Shown in pieces: positions 53,721 to 62,919 of a DNA stretch of 64,000 bases. The translations under genes and the position numbers were made by a program. Positions within the stretch are counted from its first letter, which is position 1. Every line of letters begins with the position of its first letter. This DNA comes from Erythrobacter sp. (GTDB lineage Bacteria; Pseudomonadota; Alphaproteobacteria; Sphingomonadales; Sphingomonadaceae). Location: contig JASBTD010000035.1 of NCBI GenBank assembly GCA_030148605.1, positions 1 to 64,000 of the forward strand, written 5' to 3'. The notes beneath the pieces were generated by a model, which was not told where the DNA came from, did no database searches, and saw only the letters and a list, made by a program, of their open reading frames with translations.

Positions 53721-54053
53721 ATGATGGCTGAAACACTCACTTTGACCCCCGCTGCGGCGAAGCGCGTTGCATGGATTGCCGAGAAGCAGTCAAAACCGGC
53801 AATCCTGCGCTTGTCGGTTGAAGGTGGGGGTTGCTCAGGCTTCCAGTACAAATTTGACTTGGCAGATGCTGCTGATGGCGATGACGCCGTGAGTGAGACG
53901 GATGGCGTACAGCTGGTGGTTGATCCGGTGAGTCTCGATCTCGTTTCCGGCAGTGTTGTCGATTTCGTTGAATCGCTGGGCGGCGCCGCTTTTCGCGTGG
54001 AAAATCCGCAAGCGGCGGCTGGTTGCGGCTGCGGATCGAGCTTCGGGATTTGA
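53721..54053 (+). CDS. erpA: ErpA-type iron-sulfur carrier (HesB/IscA family)
   Basis: 110 residues with Cys at 38 (GGGCSGFQYKFD), 102 and 104 (AGCGCGSSFGI). EGGGCSGFQY is the ErpA/IscA subtype signature, distinct from the SufA-like protein at 26250. Delivers clusters to essential apoproteins such as IspG/IspH. ATG 53721 or 53724. Confidence 0.9.
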   Translation: MMAETLTLTPAAAKRVAWIAEKQSKPAILRLSVEGGGCSGFQYKFDLADAADGDDAVSETDGVQLVVDPVSLDLVSGSVVDFVESLGGAAFRVENPQAAAGCGCGSSFGI

Positions 54054-54091
54054 ATTAGACGCGCCGCGTATCTTCAGGCACTAGTCCTTTC

Positions 54092-54889
54092 ATGAAGATC
54101 GCAACTTTCAATATCAACGGTATCAAGGCGCGTTTGCCGCGCTTGAAGGAATGGCTCCAGGAAACCCGGCCCACGGTCGCTTGCCTGCAAGAAATCAAGA
54201 GCATGGACGAGAATTTCCCGGGCGATGAGTTCGAAGCGCTCGGCTATAAGGCGATCTGGCACGGGCAAAAGAGCTTCAACGGGGTTGCTATCCTGGTTGA
54301 TCAGAACGCTGGTGTCGAAGGCCCGATCGAAGTCCAGCGTGGGCTCGGTATCGACGGGCCCAAAGAGGATGAAGGCGAACAGGCGCGCTATCTCGAAGCC
54401 GATGTCGGCGGTGTGCGGATAGTGTGCATCTACCTGCCCAATGGCAATCCGCAGCCGGGGCCCAAATTCGATTACAAGCTGGCCTGGATGGATGAGCTGC
54501 GCGCACGCATGGCGCAGATCTGGGCAGAGGAAGTTCCTGCCGCCGTGCTCGGCGATTTCAATGTCATCCCGGAAGACAATGATGTGTGGGCGACCAAGGC
54601 GATGGCAGACGATGCCCTGATGCAGCCTGAAAGCCGGGCGGCCTATGCACGGCTTCTGGCCGATGGCTGGACTGACGCTTTGCGCACGCACAACCCGCGC
54701 GGCGGCGTGTGGACCTATTGGGACTATCAGGCCGGGGCATGGCAACGCGACCATGGCTTTCGCATCGACCATATCCTGCTCAGCCCGGAACTGGCTGATC
54801 GCCTGGATTCGGTGGGTGTCGACAAGGCGCATCGGGGCCGCGAAAAGGCGAGCGATCACGCGCCGGTTTGGGCTCGGCTGCGATTCTAG
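54092..54889 (+). CDS. xthA: Exodeoxyribonuclease III
   Basis: 265 residues. AP endonuclease and 3'-5' exonuclease of base excision repair. All key motifs: MKIATFNINGIKAR, CLQEIKSMDENFP (metal Glu), YLPNGNP, VLGDFNVIPEDNDVW, YWDYQAGAWQRDHGFRIDHIL in sequence, and SDHAPVWARLRF (catalytic Asp-His). Ends at a terminator shared with the SleB-type gene. Confidence 0.96.
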   Translation: MKIATFNINGIKARLPRLKEWLQETRPTVACLQEIKSMDENFPGDEFEALGYKAIWHGQKSFNGVAILVDQNAGVEGPIEVQRGLGIDGPKEDEGEQARYLEADVGGVRIVCIYLPNGNPQPGPKFDYKLAWMDELRARMAQIWAEEVPAAVLGDFNVIPEDNDVWATKAMADDALMQPESRAAYARLLADGWTDALRTHNPRGGVWTYWDYQAGAWQRDHGFRIDHILLSPELADRLDSVGVDKAHRGREKASDHAPVWARLRF

Positions 54890-54901
54890 GTTGGCACAAC
54901 A

Positions 54902-54936
54902 GAAAAGGGGCTCAACCTTTCGGCGAGCCCCTTTCG
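54902..54936. terminator. Bidirectional intrinsic terminator
   Basis: Stem AAAGGGGCTC / GAGCCCCTTT (54904-54913, 54925-54934) with an 11-base loop lies between convergent xthA and the cell wall hydrolase. Runs of A and T flank both sides so either strand can end here. Confidence 0.8.
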
Positions 54937-54956
54937 AAATTCATCGAACCGCTATC

Positions 54957-55625
54957 CTAGCGATAGAAGATGTGGCTGTTGATCGTCGCGCGCGCGATCT
55001 TTTTGCGGTTCCAGCTGGGGTTCACATACTTCGCATGGAAGTAAAGCGAATCTGCAGCTTCGGATTCCCACATCCCTTCATGCGCGATGCGAGCGATTGC
55101 CTTGGCGCGGTTCCACGCTTTTGAGCTCGTATTGATGCGCGGCATCGACCCGCCGCGTACGAAAGAGAATTGCGCGCGCTGGTAGACAACGCCGCAATAG
55201 CTTTCCGGGAAGCGGTTGCTGTCAGCGCGGTTGATCACAACCTGCGCCACAGCCAGCTGGCCCGTCAGCGGTTCACCGCGCGATTCGAAATAGACCGCAC
55301 CGGCAAGGCAGCGCATCTGTTCGGACAGCGCGAAATCGGTGTTGGTGGCTTCAACCAGCTCGCGCAGTGACCTGGCAGTTGCCTTGGCCGCTTCGCTCTT
55401 GCCTTGGGCAACATCATTCGTTGCCGCGGCGGCAGTGGGTTGAACCACTTCCTGCGAGACGAATTGGATTGCGGAATCGTCTGAACCGCCGGTGGCGACT
55501 ACCACCTGATCTTGCCCGGCGTCATTGTCCTGGGCGCGTGCGCCAGACGTTTCCGCGCTGGCGAATGTAAGGCCTAGCGCAACCGCCGCAGCGGCAAGCG
55601 CGAGCCCATGGCTCCTGCGAGTCAT
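54957..55625 (-). CDS. Cell wall hydrolase (SleB family)
   Basis: 222 residues from ATG 55625 (MTRRSHGLALAAAAVALGL) with a signal peptide ending near ARAQ. The C-terminal Hydrolase_2 (SleB-like) domain has CLAGAVYFESRGEPLTGQLAVAQVV and AQFSFVRGGSMPRI, with Glu in YFESRGE as the expected catalytic residue. A periplasmic peptidoglycan hydrolase. The 200-bp region upstream has no gene. Confidence 0.87.
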   Translation of the reverse strand: MTRRSHGLALAAAAVALGLTFASAETSGARAQDNDAGQDQVVVATGGSDDSAIQFVSQEVVQPTAAAATNDVAQGKSEAAKATARSLRELVEATNTDFALSEQMRCLAGAVYFESRGEPLTGQLAVAQVVINRADSNRFPESYCGVVYQRAQFSFVRGGSMPRINTSSKAWNRAKAIARIAHEGMWESEAADSLYFHAKYVNPSWNRKKIARATINSHIFYR

Positions 55626-55825
55626 ATTTCCGTAGTTCTGGGCGGTGGACAAGCCCGACGCAGGCGAGGACCATTTGCGTTATCTGCTTTTAAAAGCGGT
55701 CCATTCGTTTGGCCTGCCGGCCGCCCCCCGTCTGCGTGCTAATGCTCCGACCTCATTGCCGGAAGGCACCGCCTGCGCACCTGGAAGCTGCGCGGCCAAA
55801 TAGAGTCGAACCGCAGAAGGTCAAG

Positions 55826-56164
55826 TTAACGCGCCAGGGATGCGACGAACCGTGCACCATCAGCGATATCTGCCTCCAAAATCCAGATATCGGGGTCCTG
55901 CTTCTTTCGCTTTTCGAGATACTCGAAAATTTCTTCAGATTTTTCAAGGTTTTGCTGCTTTGCAGCAATATATGGTCGCGATCCGTCCAGTTGCGGCAAT
56001 CTTTCGAAAAGAACAGCGTTCTCGCCGCGATAGATAGTTAAGATCAGGATCGTTCCAGCGTCTTTTTCGCCCTTGGCGATAACACTTGCGAAACCACCTT
56101 GCGATTCGATCGCACGAATGATTCCCGAAACTTCAAGATGCGCGGGAAGCCGGCCTTCCATCAA
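55826..56164 (-). CDS. DUF1491 protein
   Basis: 112 residues (ATG 56164 or 56161). DUF1491 pattern: RLPAHLEVSGIIRAIESQGGFASVI, KGEKDAGTILILTIYRGE and the C-terminal DPDIWILEADIADGARFV. Small cytoplasmic alphaproteobacterial protein of unknown function. 10 bp downstream of the thioesterase gene. Confidence 0.85.
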   Translation of the reverse strand: MMEGRLPAHLEVSGIIRAIESQGGFASVIAKGEKDAGTILILTIYRGENAVLFERLPQLDGSRPYIAAKQQNLEKSEEIFEYLEKRKKQDPDIWILEADIADGARFVASLAR

Positions 56165-56173
56165 GCCTGCGCC

Positions 56174-56647
56174 CTAATCGGCATTATAGCCTGGCAGGCT
56201 GGAAAGCGGGATGCGCGAACGCATGAATGTGCCGGTGCCGCGGCCAATCTCATCACCCTCTTCATCAACCAGCCGCGCTTCAGCCACGAAAACGCGGCGC
56301 TTGCCGCTTACCCACACACCTTCGGCGGTAACCTTGCCGCTGCGCACGGGCTTGGTGAAATGCAGGTTGAATGACGTCGTCAGGAGGAAGCGGTCTGTCG
56401 CACGCGTGTTGGCGGCGTAGAATGCGGCATCATCGAGCATCTTGAAATAGATCGTGCCATGCGCAGCGCCAGCCGCATGGAAGCTCGCTTCAGTGACTTC
56501 GAATGTAATGCGCGATTTGCCTTCGCCGAGGATTTCCAAGTGCGAATTGAACAGATCGTTTATTGGTGCAGACGCATAGAGCCGCTCCAAGGCGCGGTAA
56601 TGCATTTCCGCGCCCGACGCAGGGGAATCAGGCGGCATCGCGTTCAA
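56174..56647 (-). CDS. PaaI-family hotdog thioesterase
   Basis: 157 residues. Hotdog fold with YRALERLYASAPINDLFNSH, EASFHAAGAAHGTIYFKMLDDAAFYAANT and VRSGKVTAEGVWVSGKRRVFVAEARLVDE in successive strands. HAAGAAHGTIYFKMLDDA carries the catalytic-type Asn/Asp region. Hydrolyses acyl-CoA thioesters; substrate unknown. Its ATG overlaps ptsN by 20 bases. Confidence 0.83.
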   Translation of the reverse strand: MNAMPPDSPASGAEMHYRALERLYASAPINDLFNSHLEILGEGKSRITFEVTEASFHAAGAAHGTIYFKMLDDAAFYAANTRATDRFLLTTSFNLHFTKPVRSGKVTAEGVWVSGKRRVFVAEARLVDEEGDEIGRGTGTFMRSRIPLSSLPGYNAD

Positions 56648-57089
56648 GCTGGTTGCTCAGAAGAGCGAACATCGCTTCCGCATTGGGCGCTTCAAGCAAA
56701 GCTTCACAGGTGCCCTCTTCGCGCACAAGGCGCGAGATCGCCGCCAGTGCGTGCAAATGCGCGGCGCCTGCATTTTCCGGCGAGATAAGACCGAACACCA
56801 GATCCACAGGCATGCCATCAGCCGCATCGAAATCAACCGAGGATTCGAGCCTGAGCAGCACTGCGACCGGGCGATTCACTAATTTCGAGCGTGCGTGGGG
56901 AATCGCCACGCCATTGCCGAAACCGGTTGAACCGAGCTTCTCGCGTTCTTCGATACTGTCCAGAACTTCACTCTGATCAAGGCCATAGGCCGCAGCAAAC
57001 ATCGCTGCGACCTGTTCGATCACAGCCTGCTTGTTGTCCAGGTCCGCGGTGGCAACCGCATCAGGAAGCATTTGAAAATTAGCGTCCAT
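56628..57089 (-). CDS. ptsN: Nitrogen-regulatory PTS enzyme IIA (EIIA-Ntr)
   Basis: 153 residues from ATG 57089. Phosphorylation site His65 in GNGVAIPHARSKL; GSTGFGNG and PVDLVFGLISPENAGAAHL match the EIIA-Ntr family. Part of the nitrogen PTS that controls potassium and carbon/nitrogen balance. Preceded by hpf, a common neighbour through rpoN-type clusters, though rpoN is not in this window. Confidence 0.93.
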   Translation of the reverse strand: MDANFQMLPDAVATADLDNKQAVIEQVAAMFAAAYGLDQSEVLDSIEEREKLGSTGFGNGVAIPHARSKLVNRPVAVLLRLESSVDFDAADGMPVDLVFGLISPENAGAAHLHALAAISRLVREEGTCEALLEAPNAEAMFALLSNQLERDAA

Positions 57090-57221
57090 TTCGAAACTGC
57101 TTCGATTCAACCCTTATCTGTCTGGCATCCAAATCAATTTGAAGACCGCCTGTGAACAGCGGCCTCCAGAATGTGACGGTCCTGGAATTGCGCATGGCGC
57201 GATCCGGCGTGGATCCACCTC

Positions 57222-57806
57222 TCAGCGCGGCTCGACCCAGCCGATCGAGCCATCCGCGCGGCGGTAAACCATATTATGCCGCCCGGTTCCAGCATTTTTG
57301 AAGAACAGTGCATTGGTATGGCGCAAATCGAGCATCATCACGGCATCGGCAACGCTCGCTTCCGGAATGTCCACGCTGGTTTCCGCAATGATCGGAGGGG
57401 AATCGGCTTCCACATCGCCTTCGCGATCATCACTGGCGAAGATCGTATAGGCGGCTTCTTCGATTGCGAACGCCGCGTTCTCTTCGCGTTGGGCATGGGC
57501 TGCCTGTTCATGCCGGTCTTTCAACCGGCGCTTGTAACGGCGGAGCTGCTTGTCGATCTTTTCCGCCGCTGCATCGAGCGCGGTATGCGCATCTGACGCA
57601 TCGGCATGGGCTTTCAGGATCAGGCCCTGCATCACATGGGTCACGATATCGCAGGCGAACATGCCCGCAGGCGCTTTGCCGAAAGTCACGTGAGAAGAGA
57701 TCGCGCGATCAAAATACTTGTCAACGATCCCGCCCAACCGCTCGGTAACATGTTCCTGCAAGGCTGCGCCGGTTTCGATCTGATGGCCAGAAACCCGTAT
57801 ATCCAT
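57222..57806 (-). CDS. hpf: Ribosome hibernation promoting factor, long form
   Basis: 194 residues. N-terminal HPF domain (MDIRVSGHQIETGAALQEHV, KIDKQLRRYKRRLKDRHEQ) and C-terminal dimerisation domain (ASVADAVMMLDLRHTNALFFKNA). Long HPF alone causes 100S ribosome dimers in stationary phase. Next to ptsN. Confidence 0.95.
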   Translation of the reverse strand: MDIRVSGHQIETGAALQEHVTERLGGIVDKYFDRAISSHVTFGKAPAGMFACDIVTHVMQGLILKAHADASDAHTALDAAAEKIDKQLRRYKRRLKDRHEQAAHAQREENAAFAIEEAAYTIFASDDREGDVEADSPPIIAETSVDIPEASVADAVMMLDLRHTNALFFKNAGTGRHNMVYRRADGSIGWVEPR

Positions 57807-57861
57807 GACCCCGCGATCTCCTTTCTTCTCTTTTCTTGCAAAGCCGGGTGCGGCTTTGAAT

Positions 57862-58551
57862 TCAGTTTAGCCAGAGCGGCTTTTCGATCCTTTCCAGAAA
57901 TGCCTTGTGGCGCGCCAGCTCTTCAGCGCTGGCTGCGTGCGGCCTCGGTTCACGCCGCTCTCGCGCAGGCACCTGTGTTTCACTGCGTGTGATGGAAACT
58001 TCGACCGAGCCCGCTTCAGCAGCAAGCTCAAGCCCGATCTGCCTGCCGCCCAGCAATTCGACATAGACTTGCGCCAGCAGCTCGGCATCGAGCAGCGCGC
58101 CGTGCTTGACACGGTGGCTGCGATCAATCCCGTAGCGGGTGCACAATGCATCAAGCGAAACCTTCGCGCCCGGATGCCGCTTGCGCGCGATCGCCACTGT
58201 ATCAACCATCCGTTCGCGATCGACCGGTTCGCGCCCGATCAGCGCCAGTTCGTTGTTGAGGAAACCGAAGTCGAAGCCGGCATTGTGCGCAACCAGCGGC
58301 GCATCGCCGAGAAAATCCATCAGCGCGTCAACCTGCTCGGCAAAGAGCGGCTTGGTTTCCAGGAAAGAGATCGACAATCCATGCACCGCTTCAGCGGCGG
58401 CGGGCATGTCGCGTTCAGGATTGAAATAGGCGTGGTAGGTTTCGCCGGTTGGCACCCTATTGACCATCTCGACGCATCCGATTTCTACCATCCGGTCGCC
58501 TGAAGCTGGGTCGAGGCCGGTGGTTTCGGTGTCGAAAACGATTTCCCGCAT
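57862..58551 (-). CDS. dnaQ: DNA polymerase III epsilon subunit
   Basis: 229 residues from ATG 58551 (MREIVFDTETTGLDPASGDR). Proofreading 3'-5' exonuclease: Exo I DTETTG, Exo II HNAGFDFGFLNNEL, Exo III HGALLDAELLAQVYVELLG. Followed by a basic C-terminal tail for binding the alpha subunit. Downstream member of the ppsR-maf-aroE-coaE-dnaQ run. Confidence 0.95.
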   Translation of the reverse strand: MREIVFDTETTGLDPASGDRMVEIGCVEMVNRVPTGETYHAYFNPERDMPAAAEAVHGLSISFLETKPLFAEQVDALMDFLGDAPLVAHNAGFDFGFLNNELALIGREPVDRERMVDTVAIARKRHPGAKVSLDALCTRYGIDRSHRVKHGALLDAELLAQVYVELLGGRQIGLELAAEAGSVEVSITRSETQVPARERREPRPHAASAEELARHKAFLERIEKPLWLN

Positions 58552-58612
58552 TGGCAATACTATCGGACTCGCGATTGCGTTTGGCAAGCGTTTCCGGCTC
58601 GCATCCGGAGCT

Positions 58613-59209
58613 TTATTGCTCGCCCGCCAATTGCTGAATCAGCCTTGCAACCGCCGCTTCGGTTTCTGCCAGCGAGACGCCGGTATCGATCACATGGTCA
58701 GCGCGGGCGCGCTTTTCGGCATCGGGGGTCTGAAGCGACAGAATGTGCGCGAATTTCTCTGGCGTCATGCCATCACGCGCTAGAACCCTTGCCCGCTGAA
58801 CCTCGGCCGGGGCTGACACGACAATCACTGTGTCGACGCTTTCGTGCCCCCCCTTCTCGAACAGCAGGGGGATATCGAACACAACCATTGGCGCGCCGCC
58901 ATGCTCGATCATGAATTCGGCCCGCTTGGCAGCGACCGCGGGATGGACAATCGCTTCGAGCCGCGCGAGCGCTTCCTTGTCGCCAAACACCTGCGCGCCC
59001 AGCGCCTCGCGCTTTACCCCTTCCGGTCCGGTCGAACCGGGAAAGGCTGCTTCGATGGGTTTGATCAATTCTCCGCCAGCGCGTTGCATCCGGCGCACTT
59101 CTGCGTCAGCATCGAACACCGGCACTCCGTGACGCTCGAACATTTCGGCCACGGTAGACTTGCCCATACCGATGGAACCGGTGAGGCCGATTATGCGTGG
59201 GTGGGTCAT
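58613..59209 (-). CDS. coaE: Dephospho-CoA kinase
   Basis: 198 residues. P-loop [41 protein letters not shown] and [18 protein letters not shown] are typical. Last step of CoA synthesis. Overlaps aroE by 4 bases. Confidence 0.96.
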   Translation of the reverse strand: MTHPRIIGLTGSIGMGKSTVAEMFERHGVPVFDADAEVRRMQRAGGELIKPIEAAFPGSTGPEGVKREALGAQVFGDKEALARLEAIVHPAVAAKRAEFMIEHGGAPMVVFDIPLLFEKGGHESVDTVIVVSAPAEVQRARVLARDGMTPEKFAHILSLQTPDAEKRARADHVIDTGVSLAETEAAVARLIQQLAGEQ

Positions 59210-60084
59210 CTGGTCAGCAGCTCCCGCAATTCGGCATCGTGTTCGCGCGGAGCTGGCTCGCCAAAGAAGTGCTCGAACGCAATTGCAGCCTGCCCGATCA
59301 ACATGTTGAGCCCATCAAGCGCGCGGTGCCCGGCAGCGCGTGCATGTTTCAGGAATGCAGTCTCAAGCGGATCGGTGACGATATCATAGGCAATCGCGCC
59401 AGGTGGGGCGTGGCTCCAGTCAAACGCCAGTTCTGGTTGCCCGCGCATACCCAAGGGTGAAGCGTTGATCACAAGATCCAGGCATCCTTCGCGGTCATCG
59501 AACGCGAATTCGGTGGGATCAGCGAAATGAGCCAGATCTACTGCATGGTGCTCGCCTTCAGGTGCCAGCTCATCCAGCAATGCGCGCGCTTTCACAGGAT
59601 CGCGCCCGGCCAGCACGATAGTGAAGCCCTCACTTGCAAGCGCCGACACGATCGCGCGCGCCGCCCCGCCGGTGCCCAGCACCCGCGCCATGCGGAAGTA
59701 ATGCTGCTTTTCGAGTTCATCGTGCAAGGGCTCAAGAAACCCGGCGGCATCGGTATTGAAGCCGGTCAGGCCTTTGTCCCCACTCACCAGTGTGTTCACC
59801 GCACCAATCCGTTCGGCCAGCGGATCCAGCCTGTCGATCAGCGGAATGATGGCCTGCTTGTGCGGCATAGTGATGTTGCAACCACGCCATTGGGAATCGC
59901 CCTGGCGGCTGGCGATATAGGCAAGCAATCCGTCAGCCAAGACATGTTCCGCCCGATAGATTGAATCGCGCCCGAGCTTCTTAAGCCAGAAATTATGAAT
60001 CGCGGGGCTTTTCGACTGCGCGATCGGATCGCCGATCACTTCGGCGTATGCCTGCCCTGAGCCAGTCGAAGGGGGAGTGCTCAT
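59206..60084 (-). CDS. aroE: Shikimate dehydrogenase with repeat-derived N-terminus
   Basis: 292 residues. Reduces 3-dehydroshikimate with NADPH. Core features: [46 protein letters not shown] and NADP-binding [13 protein letters not shown]. Normal AroE starts at about YAEVIGDP; here residues 3-12 ([10 protein letters not shown]) come from a short repeat in the DNA. ATG overlaps the maf stop and the stop overlaps coaE. Confidence 0.95.
   Translation of the reverse strand: MSTPPSTGSGQAYAEVIGDPIAQSKSPAIHNFWLKKLGRDSIYRAEHVLADGLLAYIASRQGDSQWRGCNITMPHKQAIIPLIDRLDPLAERIGAVNTLVSGDKGLTGFNTDAAGFLEPLHDELEKQHYFRMARVLGTGGAARAIVSALASEGFTIVLAGRDPVKARALLDELAPEGEHHAVDLAHFADPTEFAFDDREGCLDLVINASPLGMRGQPELAFDWSHAPPGAIAYDIVTDPLETAFLKHARAAGHRALDGLNMLIGQAAIAFEHFFGEPAPREHDAELRELLTR
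60051..60076 (-). repeat. Short palindromic repeat inside aroE start
   Basis: Minus-strand sequence CCCCCTTCGACTGGCTCAGG-GCAGGC matches the CCTTCGAC..GCTCAGGGC element that I know as a common dispersed repeat in sphingomonads and others. It is translated as PPSTGSGQA at the AroE N-terminus. Confidence 0.75.
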
Positions 60085-60665
60085 GAAGGTAACTCCCCCA
60101 GCTCGCGCAGCGCGCCCAACACGCCCAGCAGTGGCATGCCCAGAACGGTGAACTGGTCGCCTTCTATTCGTTCAAACAATTGCACGCCCATGGCTTCTAT
60201 CCGGAACACGCCGACGCAATGGGAGACTGCCGGCCACTCGGTATCGAGATATAGCCGGATGTATTCCTCCGAAAGCTCGCGCATATGCAATTGTGCAAGC
60301 GAGCAAGTGCTCCATTCGCAAACATCGCCGCGCACTATCGCCGCACCGCTGTGAAGTTCCATCACCTTGCCGGAAAAGAAGCGCAGATGCTCTGCCGCTT
60401 GCTCGCGATCCTGCGGCTTGTCGAACCGGCGGCCCTGGCACACCACCAGGCTGTCACTGCCCAGCACCAGCCGGCCGGGATGTTGCGCAGCGACAGCTTG
60501 CGCCTTGGCAACGCTTAGTGCCTCAGCCACTTCGCCCGGGGCGCAACCCGGCAAGCCCGCTTCAAGCACGCGCTCGTCAATCGCAGCCGGGATCGCTTCA
60601 TATCCAACGCCCGCTGCATCGAGCATTGCGCGGCGTGAAGCGCTTTTCGAAGCAAGCAAGATCAT
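60081..60665 (-). CDS. Maf-family nucleotide pyrophosphatase
   Basis: 194 residues. Start motif [19 protein letters not shown], then [21 protein letters not shown] and [19 protein letters not shown]. Hydrolyses non-canonical or methylated NTPs (YhdE/YceF type). Sits between ppsR and aroE with 4-base overlaps. Confidence 0.93.
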   Translation of the reverse strand: MILLASKSASRRAMLDAAGVGYEAIPAAIDERVLEAGLPGCAPGEVAEALSVAKAQAVAAQHPGRLVLGSDSLVVCQGRRFDKPQDREQAAEHLRFFSGKVMELHSGAAIVRGDVCEWSTCSLAQLHMRELSEEYIRLYLDTEWPAVSHCVGVFRIEAMGVQLFERIEGDQFTVLGMPLLGVLGALRELGELPS

Positions 60666-61510
60666 ATCGCGCCGTCACCTGTGTCATCGGCAGATTTGGC
60701 GCTATCCTTGCGCTCTTGCAGAAAGCGGATCACCGCCGCAGCGGTTTCTTCAATCGAGCGGCGCGTCACATCGATCACCGGCCAGCCATTATCAGCAAAC
60801 ATGCGCCGGGCAAACTGCACTTCCTCGCGCACTTTCTCTTCATCAACGTATGAGGTATCCGTGCCTTCATTGAGCGACAGCAGCCGGTTGCGGCGCACCT
60901 GCACCAGCCGTTCGGGCGCTGTGGTCAATCCCACCACCAGCGGATGGCGCAGCCCGAACAGCGCCTTGGGCGGCGGCGATTCCATCACCAGGGGGATATT
61001 CGCAACCTTATACCCGCGATTGGCGAGATAGATGCTGGTCGGAGTTTTTGAACTGCGCGATACGCCCGCCAGCACAATGTCCGCTTCTTCCCAATCTTCC
61101 CAGCCAACACCGTCATCATGCGCGATCGTGTAATGGATTGCGTCGACGCGTCCGAAATAGGCTTCATCCATCAAGTGCTGGCGTCCGGGCTTGCCATGCG
61201 CCTCTTCTCCCAGCTGCACTTCGAGCGCTGCCGTGACCGCATCCAGCACCGGCACAGCGGGCAAGCCGATCTGGCGGCAATGTTCTTCCAGCCGGGCGCG
61301 CGTTTCGGGATTGACCAGCGTGAACATCACCAGCCCGGGGCTGGCCGCGAGTGAAGGCACGATCCGGTCCAGATGCTGGCGCGAACGCACCATCGGCCAG
61401 AAATGGCGCACGACTTCGGGATTGTCGAACTGCGCAAGCGCAGCCTTGGCGATCATTTCCAGCGTTTCGCCGGTCGAATCCGAGACAAGATGAAGGTGCA
61501 TGCGTTGCAT
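60662..61510 (-). CDS. ppsR: Pyruvate, phosphate/water dikinase regulatory protein (DUF299)
   Basis: 282 residues (ATG 61510 or 61501). Bifunctional kinase/pyrophosphorylase of the DUF299 family that switches PPDK or PEP synthase by ADP-dependent phosphorylation. P-loop-like [18 protein letters not shown]; start [19 protein letters not shown] is typical. In Caulobacter the gene next to oriC encodes this family. First gene left of the candidate origin. Confidence 0.93.
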   Translation of the reverse strand: MQRMHLHLVSDSTGETLEMIAKAALAQFDNPEVVRHFWPMVRSRQHLDRIVPSLAASPGLVMFTLVNPETRARLEEHCRQIGLPAVPVLDAVTAALEVQLGEEAHGKPGRQHLMDEAYFGRVDAIHYTIAHDDGVGWEDWEEADIVLAGVSRSSKTPTSIYLANRGYKVANIPLVMESPPPKALFGLRHPLVVGLTTAPERLVQVRRNRLLSLNEGTDTSYVDEEKVREEVQFARRMFADNGWPVIDVTRRSIEETAAAVIRFLQERKDSAKSADDTGDGAI

Positions 61511-61829
61511 TTAAGGTATGTCTGCCCCTGTGGAAGAGACACGGCATAAACCACGGTAGAAACCTGCCGACAAGTTCGGGGACGAAATCACTCCCCACTA
61601 TCCGGGGTTTAGCCAAGATGGCTGTGAACAGTTTTGCCAGATTCCCACAGGCTGGGGAAAAGGCAGAAAAGTTTGACTCGACTCACAGCTTCTGGCGAGT
61701 CGCTGTCAATCACCGGCTTTGCAATGCGGGCAAAAAACAGGCAGGAATGGCTTGTACCCGAAATCCACAGGGCCAACAGACTCCAACAATCCTTTATAAA
61801 TATACTATTTATTGATTGGACTTAGCCGA
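61511..61829. other. Candidate chromosomal replication origin (oriC)
   Basis: A 319-bp gap between divergent ppsR and hemE, the same neighbours that flank oriC in Caulobacter. Contents: five GANTC sites at 61640, 61675, 61680, 61697 and 61779; DnaA-box-like 9-mers AAATCCACA (61761-61769) and TGTGGAAGA (61529-61537, complement TCTTCCACA), each 7 of 9 to TTATCCACA, plus two 6 of 9; and an AT-rich stretch 61784-61818 containing TTTATAAATATACTATTTATT that could unwind. Genes on both sides read away from it. Confidence 0.65.
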
Positions 61830-62849
61830 ATGCCTGGTTTGCTTCTTGATACGTTACGCGGTCAGAAATCTGATCAAGCGCCCATGTGGCTGATGCGCCA
61901 GGCTGGGCGATACCTGCCCGAATATCGCCAACTCAGAGCAGAGAAAGGCGGCTTTCTCGAACTTGTCTATGACAGCGAAGCGGCAGCTGAAATCACGATC
62001 CAGCCATTGCGCCGGTTCGGTTTTGACGGGGCGATCCTGTTTTCCGATATCCTGATTGTGCCGCATGCCATGGGGCAAGGGCTGGAGTTTCTGGCTGGCG
62101 AAGGGCCCAAACTATCCCCGCCGCTGCTGGAAGCGAGCCTGTCAGATTTTGCTCCCAAGCCTGAGCGGTTTGAAGCGGTCTATGAAACTGTGCGCCTGTG
62201 CCGCGCGCAGCTTGACGACAATGTCACCATGTTGGGCTTTGCCGGCAGCCCGTGGACCGTTGCGACCTATATGGTGGCAGGCGAAGGCAGCCGTGACCAG
62301 CATGTTACGCGCGAGCTCGCCTATACCGATCCGGCCCGGTTCCAGCGGATCATCGATGCGATTGTAAAGAATTCGATCACTTATTTGCGCGGCCAGATCG
62401 ATGCAGGCGCGGAAGCGGTGCAGCTGTTCGATAGCTGGGCAGGCAGCCTTGCACCTGATCAGTTCGAACGCTGGGTGATCGAACCCAATGCCGCGATCAC
62501 AGCCGCAATCAAGCAATCGCATCCTGATACGCCGGTGATCGGATTTCCCAAGGGTGCAGGCGCGAAACTGGTCGATTATGCGGAGCGCACAGGGGTTGAC
62601 GCCTTAGGGCTGGATGAAACGATCGATCCGGTCTGGGCCAATCGCGTGCTGCCGCAAGGTATGCCGGTGCAAGGCAATCTTGACCCGCTGATGCTGATGG
62701 CAGGGGGCGAGCCGTTGACCGATCGGGTCGCATTTATCCTCGCTGCCTTTGCTGACCGGCCGCACGTGTTCAATCTGGGGCACGGGATCGGGCAATTCAC
62801 GCCGATAGAACATGTCGAACAACTTGTAGAGGCGGTGCGCGGCAAATGA
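61830..62849 (+). CDS. hemE: Uroporphyrinogen decarboxylase
   Basis: 339 residues from ATG 61830. Makes coproporphyrinogen III. Signatures PMWLMRQAGRYLPEYR, LFSDILIVPHAMGQGLEF, GFAGSPWTVATYMVAGEGS and GHGIGQFTPIEHVEQLV. Promoter is probably in the AT-rich part of the gap (TATACT at 61801). hemE is the classical right neighbour of oriC in alphaproteobacteria. Confidence 0.97.
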   Translation: MPGLLLDTLRGQKSDQAPMWLMRQAGRYLPEYRQLRAEKGGFLELVYDSEAAAEITIQPLRRFGFDGAILFSDILIVPHAMGQGLEFLAGEGPKLSPPLLEASLSDFAPKPERFEAVYETVRLCRAQLDDNVTMLGFAGSPWTVATYMVAGEGSRDQHVTRELAYTDPARFQRIIDAIVKNSITYLRGQIDAGAEAVQLFDSWAGSLAPDQFERWVIEPNAAITAAIKQSHPDTPVIGFPKGAGAKLVDYAERTGVDALGLDETIDPVWANRVLPQGMPVQGNLDPLMLMAGGEPLTDRVAFILAAFADRPHVFNLGHGIGQFTPIEHVEQLVEAVRGK

Positions 62850-62919
62850 ATGCTGATGCAAGGGGTGACGCATTCGCCATGCGTGCCTACATAGTTCCCC
62901 GATGCAGGATGCCATTGCC

